DNA from: Sipunculus nudus
Lineage: Eukaryota; Annelida; Sipuncula; Golfingiida; Sipunculidae
NCBI GenBank assembly: GCA_026874595.1
Contig: CM049312.1
Coordinates: 63,208,929-63,272,928 of the forward strand
Length of the DNA: 64,000 nucleotides
Direction of reading: 5' to 3'
The position numbers and the translations under genes are program-made. The notes beneath the pieces were generated by a model, which saw only the letters and a list, made by a program, of their open reading frames with translations, searched no databases and was not told where the DNA came from. Below are positions 37,081-49,403 of the stretch, piece by piece; within the stretch, counting starts at the first letter, position 1; every line of letters begins with the position of its first letter.

Positions 37081-37689
37081 CCTAGCGATAAATAATTAAT
37101 TTCAAACACTTGTTAAAATATGCATTCCTAAGACGCATACGTGATGCAGAAACACAACTTAGCAACATTTATAAGGACCTGCTGCTCATTCCTAAAGAAA
37201 TATGCTGAGCAAGGTCTTTTAAACATTTTTGGGTGTGGCCTTAAGCACAGTTTATTATGATTCTGCTCGTCCAAGTTCTGACTGTATGGTGTACACACAT
37301 AAAAGGTTTTACGTAGTCCAAACAGCCCAATAACACACCAAGTTCCTCAGCTGAAGCATTCAATACAATGAACCAAAGTTACCGCTACATAAAATACCTT
37401 ATCGTTGGCTTTATACCGTTTGACCTGGGGGACACTTGTAAGTTCATCGGCGATGTCAAACCTTAATTACTCTGGGTGAATTCTCGTATTTGTTCTCGGG
37501 GATTTTTTTAGGTGTTGCCCTAGCGGCGAGAAGTAACTTGCGACATAAAAATAACATTAAACAACCTCATAAGGCAACACAGATCTTACCGTCATCATCT
37601 TATCAGTAGTTAATGCCACTCCAAAGGATGCCCACTTGTGTAGTATGTCGGACACAAACCACCTTAGCATATTAAGTGCGTCGCAATCT

Positions 37690-37910
37690 ACCTCATTCTG
37701 GATGTTATATGCAAATTAGCAAAGTATCGGCGTTGTTAATGGACGCATTCGTGGAATTATTAAAGAAACCTGGCCTTTGTGAATTAAGATCTGCCTTTCA
37801 TCTGAGGAAGGCACGTGCTTTACTGGAGCGTTTGGTGTAGATTTTATGTTAATGGACATCACGTCCTTATGGTATTAATAACACTCTTGTGTCAACGTAA
37901 CATATTAAAC
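37690..37910 (+). promoter_or_regulatory. Possible regulatory block shared by copies B and C
   Basis: This stretch is well preserved between B (37690-37910) and C (50855-51050). Both keep the octamer ATGCAAAT (37709-37716; 50877-50884), the target of POU-domain factors, and the phrase TTTACTGGAGCGTTTGG. Preservation may reflect recent copying only. No promoter elements are obvious. Confidence 0.2.
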
Positions 37911-40518
37911 GCATATCAGTTATTTATCTAACCGGGTTGTTGTCACATCAAACAGTCTATTGATTTATACAAAGAGCAACGGATATTTGGTAAATTTTAG
38001 GTAATAGCCAAAACGGTTTAACCTGATTAGCGGATACAAACGCTTTCTGAAATATGATTGGCCACTGCTAATTACTTCCGGTTAATGTTATATAGGAATT
38101 GACCTAAGGAAGAGTATATGACGTGTTGGTATCACTTTTTTTTGCATTAGGACTAAGGTAACCATCCTGATAAAAAGTATTGATGATGTATTTATTATGC
38201 CTTCTGGTTTTCAGGTTTAAGATACTCAACGGGAGATGACAACCATGACTGAAGTCACTTACCTTTTCTCAACCGACAAGGAGTTTATGTTTTCTCCCTG
38301 CCTATTAGTGTTTTGTGGCTTGTTGGTTTATCTGTTAAACAAAATTTCACAAAACAGATTTCAGAGCAACTTTAGTGGCATTAGAATTTTGCTAAGGAAC
38401 CGAAAAAAAGGACAGAACAAAAAGGATTGTACGGTCGGGGCAGAGGTGTGCGCACTCCTGAGTGCATATTGTGTATTAACCCATAATGCATCTCTTATTT
38501 TCACTTATCGGCGCCGATGCTAACTGACATCTTCCTTACATATCCTAGTTTTATAACTGTATATTTCTGCATATGGTCATATTTTGTCCTATATATTAGA
38601 AAAGAAAAAAAATTCATCTGGGGCCAGAAGTTAGTCAAATTTCAGTTACGTCGTGATGAGGCGAGGTCAGTCATCCTCTTATATAAAGTAGTGGTGTATT
38701 ATTGCATCCAGTAATTGATGCATTGATTTGCAACCCCTCGATTGAATTGTAATAAATTATTAACCTCATTATAGCATTGATTGATACTGTTTTTTTATAT
38801 ACCTCCCTAAAGGACTGTGAGATAAAAAAAAATTGACAGAACACGCCGCGTTGTAGCGGCTATTTATTGTTTATGTGCTGAGGGCTTCGTTTCAGCATTC
38901 GCCTTTTGACCGTGCCAGTCGCATAAAATACGTTGGCGATATACTGAGGGAGAACTTAAATGTTCTTTTATTTGCTTGAATGAACTAACATGATTTGGAA
39001 AAACGTTTGCTTGCAGTTAGAAGATTTAAATTTACTATAAAATAATTTAAAAAAATTGAATCGTAAATAGCATCGAGGGCACAAGAATCGTTTATCGAAT
39101 CGAATTCAAGGCTACTCACACGTAAGTCAGAGGCGTAATATAAAGGTCAAACCTTCACTAGTCGTGCATCGATTAGTAATGGTTAGTAGTTACAGTTGCG
39201 GACTAGCTCATCATCTGTTCTATCGTTTGGTTAGGTCCGTGCTACTTCGTCCGGGATGGGATTATTACAGCCAAGCACATGCCAAGTCCGATTTTCAAAG
39301 GTCCTAGCTGGATACTGTTACTGTTTTTCTATCCAACGTTATATCCCTCTGTCGCACACATACGTACACATACAATCATTATGTATTTTTTCTCTTCACA
39401 GACCAACTTATATTGAGAATTCTAGTGAATACATTGGATTACACTGAACTTGTCTATTATTATATGTCATTTACTCAAAAGAAAACCGGGAGACTTATTT
39501 TACCGAACGTTTTACCTTAGCAGCGTCAAAATTATTTTACACACAAAACGCCTTATCATTTCCAAATAACTCAATAAACATTAACAATTAACATATTCTA
39601 ATGACATTATCGCCGTGGCGCCTTTCCTAATTATTAGCCTAATAGCAGAAGCAGGTTTAATTTTGAAATCGTCATGTTTGGAAAATCAATAGTTTTCTAG
39701 TAAATTTAAGATTCATTGTTGCTTACATAACATATTAGAGAATGACGATTTATGCATGACAAGCCAGAACAAAAATACTTGTTTTTCAAAGTTCTTTTGG
39801 TCTGTATTAAAAATCGTCTTGGTCTGATACAGAGGACAACTGTACGTATTAGTATTAAAGGTCCATACGTATTTGCCATAATATGTGTGTTATACTACGC
39901 TGTTTAATAATTTGGGTTGAATACAAAAGTTTCCAAGCAAAAACGTCCCCTTAGACGGACTTACTACCTCCACTTCTCCTGTTTCATACGTTGTTATAGT
40001 TTTCTTGGGCGTGATCATACAGCTACATTTTTTCTGTTTTTCTGTTTGCTATAACAAGACTGCGTGGCAATACGTCCGATCTTGCGCATGCGCGTCAACT
40101 CCCAAACAAAGAGAAGAAACATGAAAGAAGAAGACAGGAGAAACCCCGCTTTGGAACATGAAAAAAAATTGTGAACTTGCGAGGTGTGGCAACCTGATAT
40201 TGTATTAAACTAGGGAAATTTCTTTCCCGTTTAGGGTTGTTAACCCTGCCTTATGGCTTGAAATGGGGCAAGAAATAAACTCATACATATTTGGTTGAAA
40301 ATATAAATTGGGATATGTCATAATAATTGGGAGACATTTTATTAAAATTTACATTATTATGTTGCTCTGTTTGTTCTAATGGAGACCTGCTTTCTGGACA
40401 ACCGGAGATCCATCTTATGTTGTCTACAACCATTTCCTCTTAAGTACAGGAGTAAATAAATGATTTTAAAACAAAATCTAGTCAGATACGGTCATAGCCC
40501 ACAAAAAAGGGGGGGGGT

Positions 40519-40522
<4 letters not shown>

Positions 40523-40561
<39 letters not shown>
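40523..40561. repeat. (AT)n microsatellite in copy B
   Basis: An AT run preceded by a G run. The corresponding place in copy C has the much longer TA runs at 53802-54064. Confidence 0.95.
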
Positions 40562-40564
<3 letters not shown>

Positions 40565-40763
40565 TACTATTGAGCCCCAAATAAATATTTCACTTCGCCG
40601 CCAATGACAGTGATATATTTTGGGGAATGCACTCTACTGCATGTTTATGTACTGTGCGTGGTATATGAATAGGCTCCTTTAAGCCATGCAGCGCCGAACA
40701 TACATTTGGATCTACCTTTAAATATTATTCATTTTTGTTACCTCACTGGCATCGACACTTTGG

Positions 40764-41806
40764 TAGCCCTGCCTGGGCTTTAGTGTATTGATGTTTACTG
40801 CTAAAATGCTTCAAATGAAACGTGATTCCATGTACAGATAGACGCGACGTAACTCAGTTCTAGCTCTTATCACTAAAGCCCTGTAAAGTCCGTATGGCGA
40901 ATCCCTGATATTTGCATATTAGGGCGTCACAAGGCTCCTCACGATCCCCTCGTATTTGCATATCAGGCCGTCTGGCCTTCTGTGAATGGCATGGCTGCTA
41001 TGAGGAGGCTTACAGCATCCCATAGGCAATAGACAGCTCAACCCGCTTGGTAAAATTCGCACTGAAATCGTGCATGTTTTTAGAAAGTCCATACATGGAC
41101 CTTCGTATCCTATGATATATCTCTGCTGTTCGAACATACGGTCCATGGGCAAATTTAAGCGTATTGTAGACATTGTCGCATCGATTCTGTACTTTGTATT
41201 TGTTGGTGTTCAAATTACACAGGAAAGTTTTGCCACTGTTGAGTTGCCAACATACTGAACGTCGTGATCGTTTCAGTCAGCCGGTACATGAATAACATTT
41301 TGACTGCGTTCGTCGCATGTGGACCTGAATATCTCAAGCTGATTGGCTGAGCTGGAGACACATTTTAAACCGGACTGCTGCGATAAGCAATGGTCTGATA
41401 AACGGTGACACACTGACTCACTGAGGCTGAGGGTTTTATATAGTGTTAAAACATATTAAGACTGATAAAATGGGAATATATATATATATAGCAAGCTGGA
41501 AGCCCACAATAGGCGGTTACTGAATTTACCATGTTGGTTTGAAAAAAAAAGATTCTGGGAAAGACCACTATAATTACTCCTTACGTCACTGGTAAAGACC
41601 TTAGTTCAGCGAGGCGGTGATGTGTAGCGCTGACTGTCCGGTAGGGTCCCAGTTTACTAGTCGATGAAATAAGAGGGTCAGAGAATGGCAAGGAGTTATG
41701 TAGGTTGCCGCGTGGCAGCAGTACAGACACTAAGTGCGACACGGTGAGAGCCGTTTGATATCTCTGTCAGAGCCATTTCATTGACTGGGCCAGTCTAACA
41801 TTTTGG
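40764..41806 (+). other. 1.04-kb block present in copy B only, with paired octamer repeats
   Basis: Copy C joins ACTTTGG directly to GAAAACGGGC. Copy B has this block between ACTTTGG and TTTTGGG, so C can be explained by a deletion at short homology, or B by an insertion. Within the block, bases 40903-40928 and 40948-40973 are a direct repeat of the form CCCT..TATTTGCATAT.AGG.CGTC, each holding the octamer ATTTGCAT. Paired octamers are typical of POU-factor-bound enhancers or snRNA-type promoters, but no RNA gene is recognisable downstream. Overlapping frames on both strands at 40919-41258 look spurious. Confidence 0.45.
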
Positions 41807-42347
41807 GAAACGGGCTAATTCTGTAGCTGTAAAACGAGTTAGTTACTGCAGTTGAGATATTTCAGAGATATTCATGTAGGTATTTACTATTCATGTAAAT
41901 CTAAAAATATAATTAAACTGCAAATATAAATTATGTTTCATGTGTTATTGTACACTATAAGGTTATAGACATTATTTTCAATAATTATTTGTTTATTATT
42001 ATTATAGGTTTATACAAGATGTAGACCAGAGATGAAGAGTTTCATATTAAGGAATTGGTAAAAATTAAGTTTACATAACTAGAAAATCAGGCATTAAATA
42101 GATAAAAAGCAAACATTACAGATTTGTATGTTTTATAGTTTAGAAAGTTTATACTACCAGGTATGAGGTATATAAAAGTGTTTGAGTTAAAATTTTGTGC
42201 GCTGGAGGAAATTTTGCTTCCAAATGTGTTTTAAGATAACGAGCATATGATTTTAATACACCATACAAATGTGAACAAATCGTCCATGCAGCATATGTAT
42301 ACAAGTAAAGAAGGATGGATATTGGCAGCTGGAAGCGCACGAGTAAG

Positions 42348-42353
<6 letters not shown>

Positions 42354-42408
<55 letters not shown>
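42354..42408. repeat. (AT)n microsatellite
   Basis: An AT run in copy B. The matching place in copy C (about 54885) has only a few bases of AT. Confidence 0.97.
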
Positions 42409-42412
<4 letters not shown>

Positions 42413-43282
42413 TGTACCGTTACCATACTAAAATGCAGTATATAAATTGATGCTGATTCTTATGTATTTTCCCTATGTCATTAATTCCTTGGTTATTTGA
42501 GCGACAACTATTATCACCAATAATCACTTTTATTGTATGTCTAAATAATATTACTACAATGGCACTTCACTAAATTAACAGTCGCTCAGTCGCTCATTCA
42601 ATTTTCGAGGCTTCTTGTCTGGAAGATAAATTCTTTCTCCTTTAAAGCGTAGACATATTGTTTCTCGCATAATAGTTCCATTGTAACTTACAATTTATTT
42701 ATCACAGCCCAAGATAAAAATTGTTTAAGTATACCATCCGCTCATTAACCCTTTTGCCTGTCCTGTTATCCTGTCAAAAAATTGCATATTTATTTATTAA
42801 ATAAGCTTTTGAATAGTGGGCGGAAAACCTATAAGAGCTTCAGAAAAGAACGCCAAAAAAAAAAAAAAACGCACAAGATTATTGTTTAGCTCCTAAATAT
42901 ACCGGACTCCTGGAACTTTTCTATATACATTTTTAAAGCTTCCGTACGTTCATTGGGTTTCATAAGCCGCAGCCTTGTTTGAACTTGGAATTACATTATC
43001 AAACTTCATTGAGTTCCCTGTCTATAAGTCCATAACATATAATACGAATTTTTAGATTTAAAATATACCCTTAGTTTTTTCTGAAGTATGCAGTATTTTC
43101 GGAAAAAGAAAGCAACATTTTCATATATTATATTATTATAGTCTTATACATATGTTGATAAAAACACAAATGGTAAAATTAGTAATATTATGATTTAGTT
43201 GATCAAAATACACTCAGCTCTCGTATCATTTACATCCTACGATATACTTTACACAGTGAGTCGCAAAGAAAGTAAAATATGG

Positions 43283-43960
43283 GCCGCCGACAAGCGGCTA
43301 CGTGTATCCGCCAAAACATGGGGACACGGAGTAATTAAGGCATGCAAAGTCTCCTGACGTGAGATACCTCCAAAATACCTCCAAGAGCCATGGACAGATT
43401 TAGTCAATTTACCAGTTAACTTTATAATATCTTTGGACATGCAAACATTGTAGGCTGGTACGTTCAACCACTGCTGAAATATGTTTGATTTTTACCAAAA
43501 ATTGAGGCACACATGGTGGTAGGTGGGTACCACCAGTATGACATATAGCTTTCTGAAGTCAATGGCAATGCAAATTTTGAGAATGATGCCTCGAACCACT
43601 CCTGATATATGTGTGGTTTTAACCAGAAATATATTCATCACATAAAAAAGGGTAAAAAGTAGCGCCACCAGTCTTGTGTATGAGAAATTCTATCAAAGAT
43701 CTATTGATATGAAAACTTTCAGGCCGATAAATTTCACCACTATTGAGATATGTGTGATTTTTACCTTAAGCAGACGCACGAATGGACGCCACTTGAAAAC
43801 ATTAACGGATGGCGCCACTAGTCTTCGGTAAAAAATAAAAGTGATTCAGATCTATGGCCATGCAACATTTCAGGCTAATACATCAAATCAATTCTGAAAT
43901 ATGCAAAGAGAAGCATGGATGTATACCGATTGTAGGTGACGTCACCGTTCTCCGCTAAGC
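43283..43960 (-). mobile_element. Helentron-like element, second and truncated type in copy B
   Basis: The hairpin at 43283-43301 has the same length and loop as at 49415 but a T-A pair is replaced by C-G. It is followed by GTGTATCCGCCAAAACA. The core has units with GGTGGGTACCACC, AGCGCCACCAGTC, GATGGCGCCACTAG and GGTGACGTCACC at roughly 135-150 base spacing. The CTAG end and the far inverted repeat are not recognisable. Its counterpart in copy C is at 55762. Confidence 0.5.
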
Positions 43961-43964
43961 ATGT

Positions 43965-44200
43965 GTTCCCAATGTTACCCTATTGTTAGGAAACCGGGGT
44001 TCGGAAAGATCCGCCTAGTAGAGTTCTTCATTGTCGGACATGGTCGAGTGCTGCAAAATTGTTGCCAGTAGAGAGCAGAAAAACAAAAAGACTAGACGAC
44101 CATAAGTCGAGCACTTGTTGGAAGTTGAAATATAAAGACAAATAGAAAGACAGGTGAACAGGTCCAGATATAAAAGTCTAGTTATAAACATTTTTGTGAA
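43965..44200. other. Spacer with a repeat-like segment
   Basis: Bases 44093-44135 (ACTAGACGACCATAAGTCGA and following) match 56742-56790 next to the satellite, so this spacer and the one right of copy C share sequence. Confidence 0.5.
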
Positions 44201-45480
44201 ATCTCATTTTTTCTCAATTGATGATATATGGTGCAAGATTTGGCACGATTTGCAGTTTTATTATGTCAAGCTGTCTAAATGCTACCAAATGCCGAAAATT
44301 AGATTTCTCAAGGTCAAAAATTCGCAGAGTTACAGACATTTATCTGAAATCTCGCTTTTCTCTCAAGTTAGGGGCATAAGTGGCGTCAGCGGAAAAACAC
44401 TTATGCTTGTGACCAGGTGGTTGGTGCTGGTCTGTGAAGCTTACGAACCAACAGTCAAAAGAAGACGATGACGGAACAAAGGAGGTCCCTTCACGGACCA
44501 CTGAACACGCCCAGCAAATGTCCACAAATGCCTGTAAAGCCACTGACCACTTATGGTCACGGCAATTGGGTGTATCTTTATCATTTGATAAAAAACAATG
44601 CGAGATTTGTTGAGAATTGCAATATAATCACATGATGTCACCGAGAGTGTCAGACGCTTTCAAAGCTGAAAACTATAGGTCTTCAGAAATAAAAAAAATG
44701 TCGGAATTATAGCCATTTCTTTGATAATGTTCTCGTTTGACGACAAATTGTGCGAGATATAACGAAATATGCACTTATATCACTTACCACTAGTCAAATG
44801 ATTCTTGAACAATAGAAAAATAAAATCTCTAGCATTAAAATGACTGGGTTATAGACATTTGTTCGAAATCTCGAATATTCTCGTTTAGCGAGAAGTGACG
44901 CGAGATTTGCCATGATATGCAGTGTTATCATGTTAATCTTCAGAAATGCTACCAAATGCTGAAAACTACTCCTCTTTAGCATAAACCGTGATCGAGTTAC
45001 AAGCCTGTTTGTGAAATCACATTTCTCGTTTGACGGCAAACCGAGCGAAATTTGACGAGACTTGCAATTGGATGACTTAGAACTGAAGGAAAATTACTTC
45101 ATGCAAAAAACTAGACCTTTGTAGCATTAATAACAACAGAGGTGGAAGCAAAAAACTCCATATTTTTAGAGCAAGTTATTCCCAAAAATTAAGTAACCTT
45201 GGTAACGGCAGCACAAGCGATATATCACAAGGGTTAATATCTTTTGAGGTATAGCAGAAAATGATATGTTACAGTGTTTCAGGTACCACGACTCCTGGTG
45301 GCCATTTCCAAAAATAAAATAAAAAAATTTCGAGATATAAAAAATGACACAAAATATATCACTTTGGAATTCTCTGTTAGAAACTGCGACTTTTATGTCA
45401 TATTTAACGAAATCTCGTAAAATCGCGTTTGACAAGAAACGGTGAGAGATTCTACGAGACTTAAAATTGTATGTTAAATA
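44200..45480 (+). repeat. Degenerate tandem repeats of about 150 bp
   Basis: Units recur at about 44214, 44365, 44715, 44865, 45015 and 45405. The shared phrases are GAAATCTCG, TTCTCGTTTGACG, GCGAGATTTG, AATGCTACCAAATGC and AAAAACTAGA. Individual units are diverged and some are partial. A related unit lies at 58200-58420. Frames on both strands are spurious. The family is unknown to me. Confidence 0.6.
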
Positions 45481-45503
45481 CCTCACTAAATACTACCTAT
45501 TGC

Positions 45504-45519
45504 CCCCCCCCCCCCCCAA
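45504..45519. repeat. Poly-C run
   Basis: Sixteen or so C residues followed by an A run. Confidence 0.95.
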
Positions 45520-46729
45520 AAAAAACCCTCTAGCTTGGGCAAATGAAAAATTGTGGGTGAAAATATCGAAAACCATGGTAACAATGATAACAACAGACTG
45601 GGGCAATTTGGTAACAAGAGAGAAGGCCACCGAATGACAAACAAAATGAACTACAATTTATGTGGCTACGATTAATTTGACGAAGATATGAAGGAAAAAT
45701 TGTCTTTCACTTAACCGTTTACATCTGGGAAGTCTCTGCATGATATCGGAATTGAAGTCGACCTTCTCTCTATTTCTGCACAAAATCTGAAAATTATCCC
45801 AGACTTCGCAATCATTGTAATCACAAATCAGGGGTCGTAATAACGCCTTTCCGTCTGACTCAGACAAGAAAACACATGCGGGGAAAGGCATTTTTCATGT
45901 AGCAATCCGCCGGAACAGGTTAACTCACAGATGTTTTTAAAATAACAAATAACGAAATATACACACAAACGAATTATTATATAATGGTAAATGAGAAATC
46001 AAAAGTTACAAAGGGTCCCCTCGCTGTTACTGGTTCGCAGCGCTGATGATATCATAGAGCTTACTGAGCTGCAGAGCAGAAGTGCCATAATGCATTTTCA
46101 CCAGGTCACAGCTGTGTGTATGCACGACTGATCCGCACTGATAATCTCATGGCAATACTCGTCAATATCATTATTGTTATGAGAGTGGACTTATCTGTTT
46201 GAAGTGTTAACAAGATTTAAAGCATCACCTAAAGGGAAACAATATTCCCTATTCAAATTATAACTGCTCATTCAAACTGATCTGACATGTTTGTGTAAAT
46301 CATAGTGTGGTACACATGATCAATAGTAAGTGGTCTGAAACATTGACGATCGTCCAGAATTTTACACCAATTTGTAATAAAAAAAACTCTCTGTACTGTT
46401 CACTACCTTTTTAGTTCGGTGTTTTGGTCTATCTGTCGAAATTCAGTATAGGATAACATTGTAGTCTCTTTCTTTAATGTTTTGAGTGGCACGTCAAAAA
46501 ATATAACTCAGAAATGATCGACGGTAGATCACGTGCTCTGATCTCACAAAAAGACCTCGCGTAAACACGCCTTTGAAGTTTTCGTATTTATTCTACGAGG
46601 ATATAAATTGAAATAAAACCTGCAAGTCTTTCATACTTAGAAATACAAATAACAAGATCTTAAAATAATCATATTTGCCTTTTGGACTTCAGGATAATAT
46701 AGAATTGAAAGAAATATGAGCCATTCTAT

Positions 46730-47540
46730 TGTTACAGAACCTAATATCAACAGATCACGTATGAGTGACGAACATTAATTTTGTAATGGAGATAAAAAAA
46801 AAATCAGATTCTGCAACACTAGGCAGCGTGAAATGTCTAGGGGAATGAATAAAAAAGTCTGTTTTTTTGTTAACAAATAATTATAATTTATTCTTAAAAT
46901 AACCCTAATATTACAATACACTTAATCAATACAGTTATACAGTTTAACAACAATACAACAGTAAATCAATACAAGTATATAAATAAAGTGAACAGTGATA
47001 CCACCACTGTCACAGCGACAACAATTCCTTTATAACGTACAACCCAGATGAACAGTTCACATGAATCTTCTCAGAGAATAACATTCCAGTTCATTCACAA
47101 AATCAATTGTTGTAATCCAAAAGTGAATTCTGATAGACTAATTAAAATCCGTAACAAATTCGAAGAAAAGCTATAACTGCCGCAATTACAGTAAAAGGTC
47201 CACATACCCTTACACTTTTCTGTGTCCGCTGGATTATATCTCTCTCCTCTCTCTTGGCTCTAAAAAACAGCCCCTTTATAGTACACACGTTACAGGAAAC
47301 ATCTAGAACAACATCGCTGTGTTTCTACATTTCAGAGTTCACACGTGGGCCGGCCCGGCTCGGCCAGGCGAGAAAGCCCCAGACTAGCATGACTGCTGTG
47401 TTTACACGTGGGCCAGCTAGAACAAGGAACGCTGTAGCATAGCAACGCCCAGGGCTTGAGCCAAACACGAATCAAAATGTCAACAACGCACAATAAAAGA
47501 GACATGTCAACAGCTCAAAATAAAACAAACATATGTAACA
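46730..47540 (-). mobile_element. Full-length LTR (solo) in copy C
   Basis: On the minus strand it runs from TGTTACAT (47540 inward) to CTGTAACA (46730), 811 bases. The flanks are CTAT (46726-46729) and CTAA (47541-47544); copy B keeps CTAT on the right side, so the original 4-bp target duplication was CTAT with one later change. There is no internal region, so this is a solo LTR fixed before B and C separated. Its polyadenylation signal and TATA context correspond to those of the plus-strand copy at 1754. Confidence 0.85.
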
Positions 47541-48907
47541 CTAAACACAGGAATATTCTTAATTGAAAATGATTGTTTATACTATTGCAGACGCTTATGT
47601 TCTCATGAAAGATATTGGTGTTTCGCACGTTACTCGGTCCTCGCTTGAACAAAAAAAATACACATTACGCAGGCAGATGAAATGTAATGGTTTTACAGAT
47701 TTTGTGATTTATCGAGTAGATTAATTTTTTCAAATGTACCGGGAAGAGGATTTGAAGAATTACCCTAGTTCTATTAAATTATTCAATTAAATTCAAACTT
47801 GATTTTGCTCACACAACATTTCATCACATTAGCAGCAGTGAGGTGTAAGCATATAAGAGCAAATTGGAATGTTTTATTGCAGTAAACATGTAATGATTTA
47901 TTATCCGTGAAACCAAGAACTAACTTTGAATGCGGTTATGTTTTGTGAAGGACCAATTATACATTCTCCCTCAATTGAATCAAAACCATTAATCGTTTGT
48001 GTGAAACTGTTATTACAATTAAGAAATCAGATAATTTATTGTTATTGTTGGATTTACTAAAAAGCAGATATCGAATTAGCTAAAGTAATCAGATAGTTAT
48101 GTAAAATCAATTATTTGTTTAAATTCATCTATTATCATTATACTTACTTCCCCAATCTCAATGTATTGCCTTGAATGAAAGATTATTAGTATTATTATTG
48201 TGAATAGTCACCTGAAGAATTAAACCATTGTATCGATAAAATTCCAGAAATTGTGCGTTTAATTCTTTTTCCGCTCCTTGATGAGATTATGAATTCAAGC
48301 GATAAACCCAGATAATCTGGTGGAAACAGGATGCCCAGCTTCTTCCAAAGCACGTATGGAAGGCGGTCTTGTTCATTAATCATTATACATTCTAGAAATT
48401 CCCGTGTAACTGGCATATAATTATTCAGTATTCACACTTCTTGCCGGCATCTGCCTAGGATGAAGTGTGTTTTAATGACAGCTTTTAGAAACTCGTTTCT
48501 GATAAGTGGTTACACCGACACCACATGAAGAAAAACCATCCCAGACGGGAAAAAGTTGCAGAATATACGTGTCTAGATTAAATGGTCGTAGCTGGCAGTT
48601 TCCTGATAATCTGGTCTTATTATCTCCAGCTTAATGCCACTATGAATTCCTGTATTCAATGGACTAATTTTCTGTGAAACCAATATGTGTAACATTCACC
48701 GAAATCCATCACATGAAACGGAATTATACCATAGATTGGCCAGCCTATAGTTAAATTATCATCAGTAATGGATGGTCTAACAGTTGACGAAACGTGTATG
48801 CTGACAGTGATAACCGTTAATTTTGATTGTTAATCTTTTGATCAAACCACGTCACACGTCCTTGCAAAATTTGGCCATTATTGGAAATGCAAAAATGATG
48901 CTTGTTA

Positions 48908-49239
48908 GGTCAAAAAAATATGGTTTGGTTCTAAGGCACTTTTTTTCAGAAATCAATGCGGGCGTTTTTTTTTATATTTAATTTTTTGGTATGTTTCGAT
49001 AAAATGTCAAATGATAAGGAAAAAACATGATAATAACAGATTTATATTGCTAAACAAATAAAAGCAATACATAACAAAGGGAATTTTGTATGATTTAATC
49101 TTCTTGAAAGAAATGTCCGAGCGGCTTGAGGTCAAAATTGAAACGTTTCTATTGAAAATCAAAATAAATAAATTTTTGATGCGCGGGTTTAAAATTGACG
49201 CGGGCGATGCTTGAGAACCATACCTTTAATTTTTTTGCC
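48908..49239 (+). mobile_element. Harbinger-like MITE in copy C
   Basis: Begins GGTCAAAAAAATATGG and ends TACCTTTAATTTTTTTGCC, flanked by TTA (48905-48907 and 49240-49242). It is the same insertion as 35746-36060 in copy B, somewhat diverged. Confidence 0.75.
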
Positions 49240-49403
49240 TTACGATTTATTATTTTATTCAGGGCTGTTTTTGTTTGGGTGATGAGTGCTTATGAAAACT
49301 ACCTCCAGTATTAGCCTTTCTTTTACATTTATTCCAAAAGTTCAATTTTTACACATACAACTCCATAACTTATATATTATTTTTTAATATTTGTTCTTGT
49401 GTT

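Larger units (their letters stand above)
33617..43690 (+). repeat. Segmental duplication copy B
   Basis: Copy B aligns in order with copy C: LTR, 34377 with 47541, 37440 with 50620, 40220 with 52785, 40565 with 54080, 42600 with 55085 and 43661 with 56391. The left limit falls inside an LTR, so the breakpoint truncates that LTR. The right limit is just after the shared phrase CGCCACCAGTCTTGTGTAT. B has about 1 kb extra at 39160-40215 and another 1.04 kb at 40764-41806 relative to C. Frames inside (for example 35407-35592, 38236-38523) are not conserved as proteins. Confidence 0.85.

Noticed and set aside
38236-38523. 95-codon frame in copy B
   Set aside because: The homologous stretch in copy C is interrupted by a 220-base difference and frame changes. 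No domain is seen.
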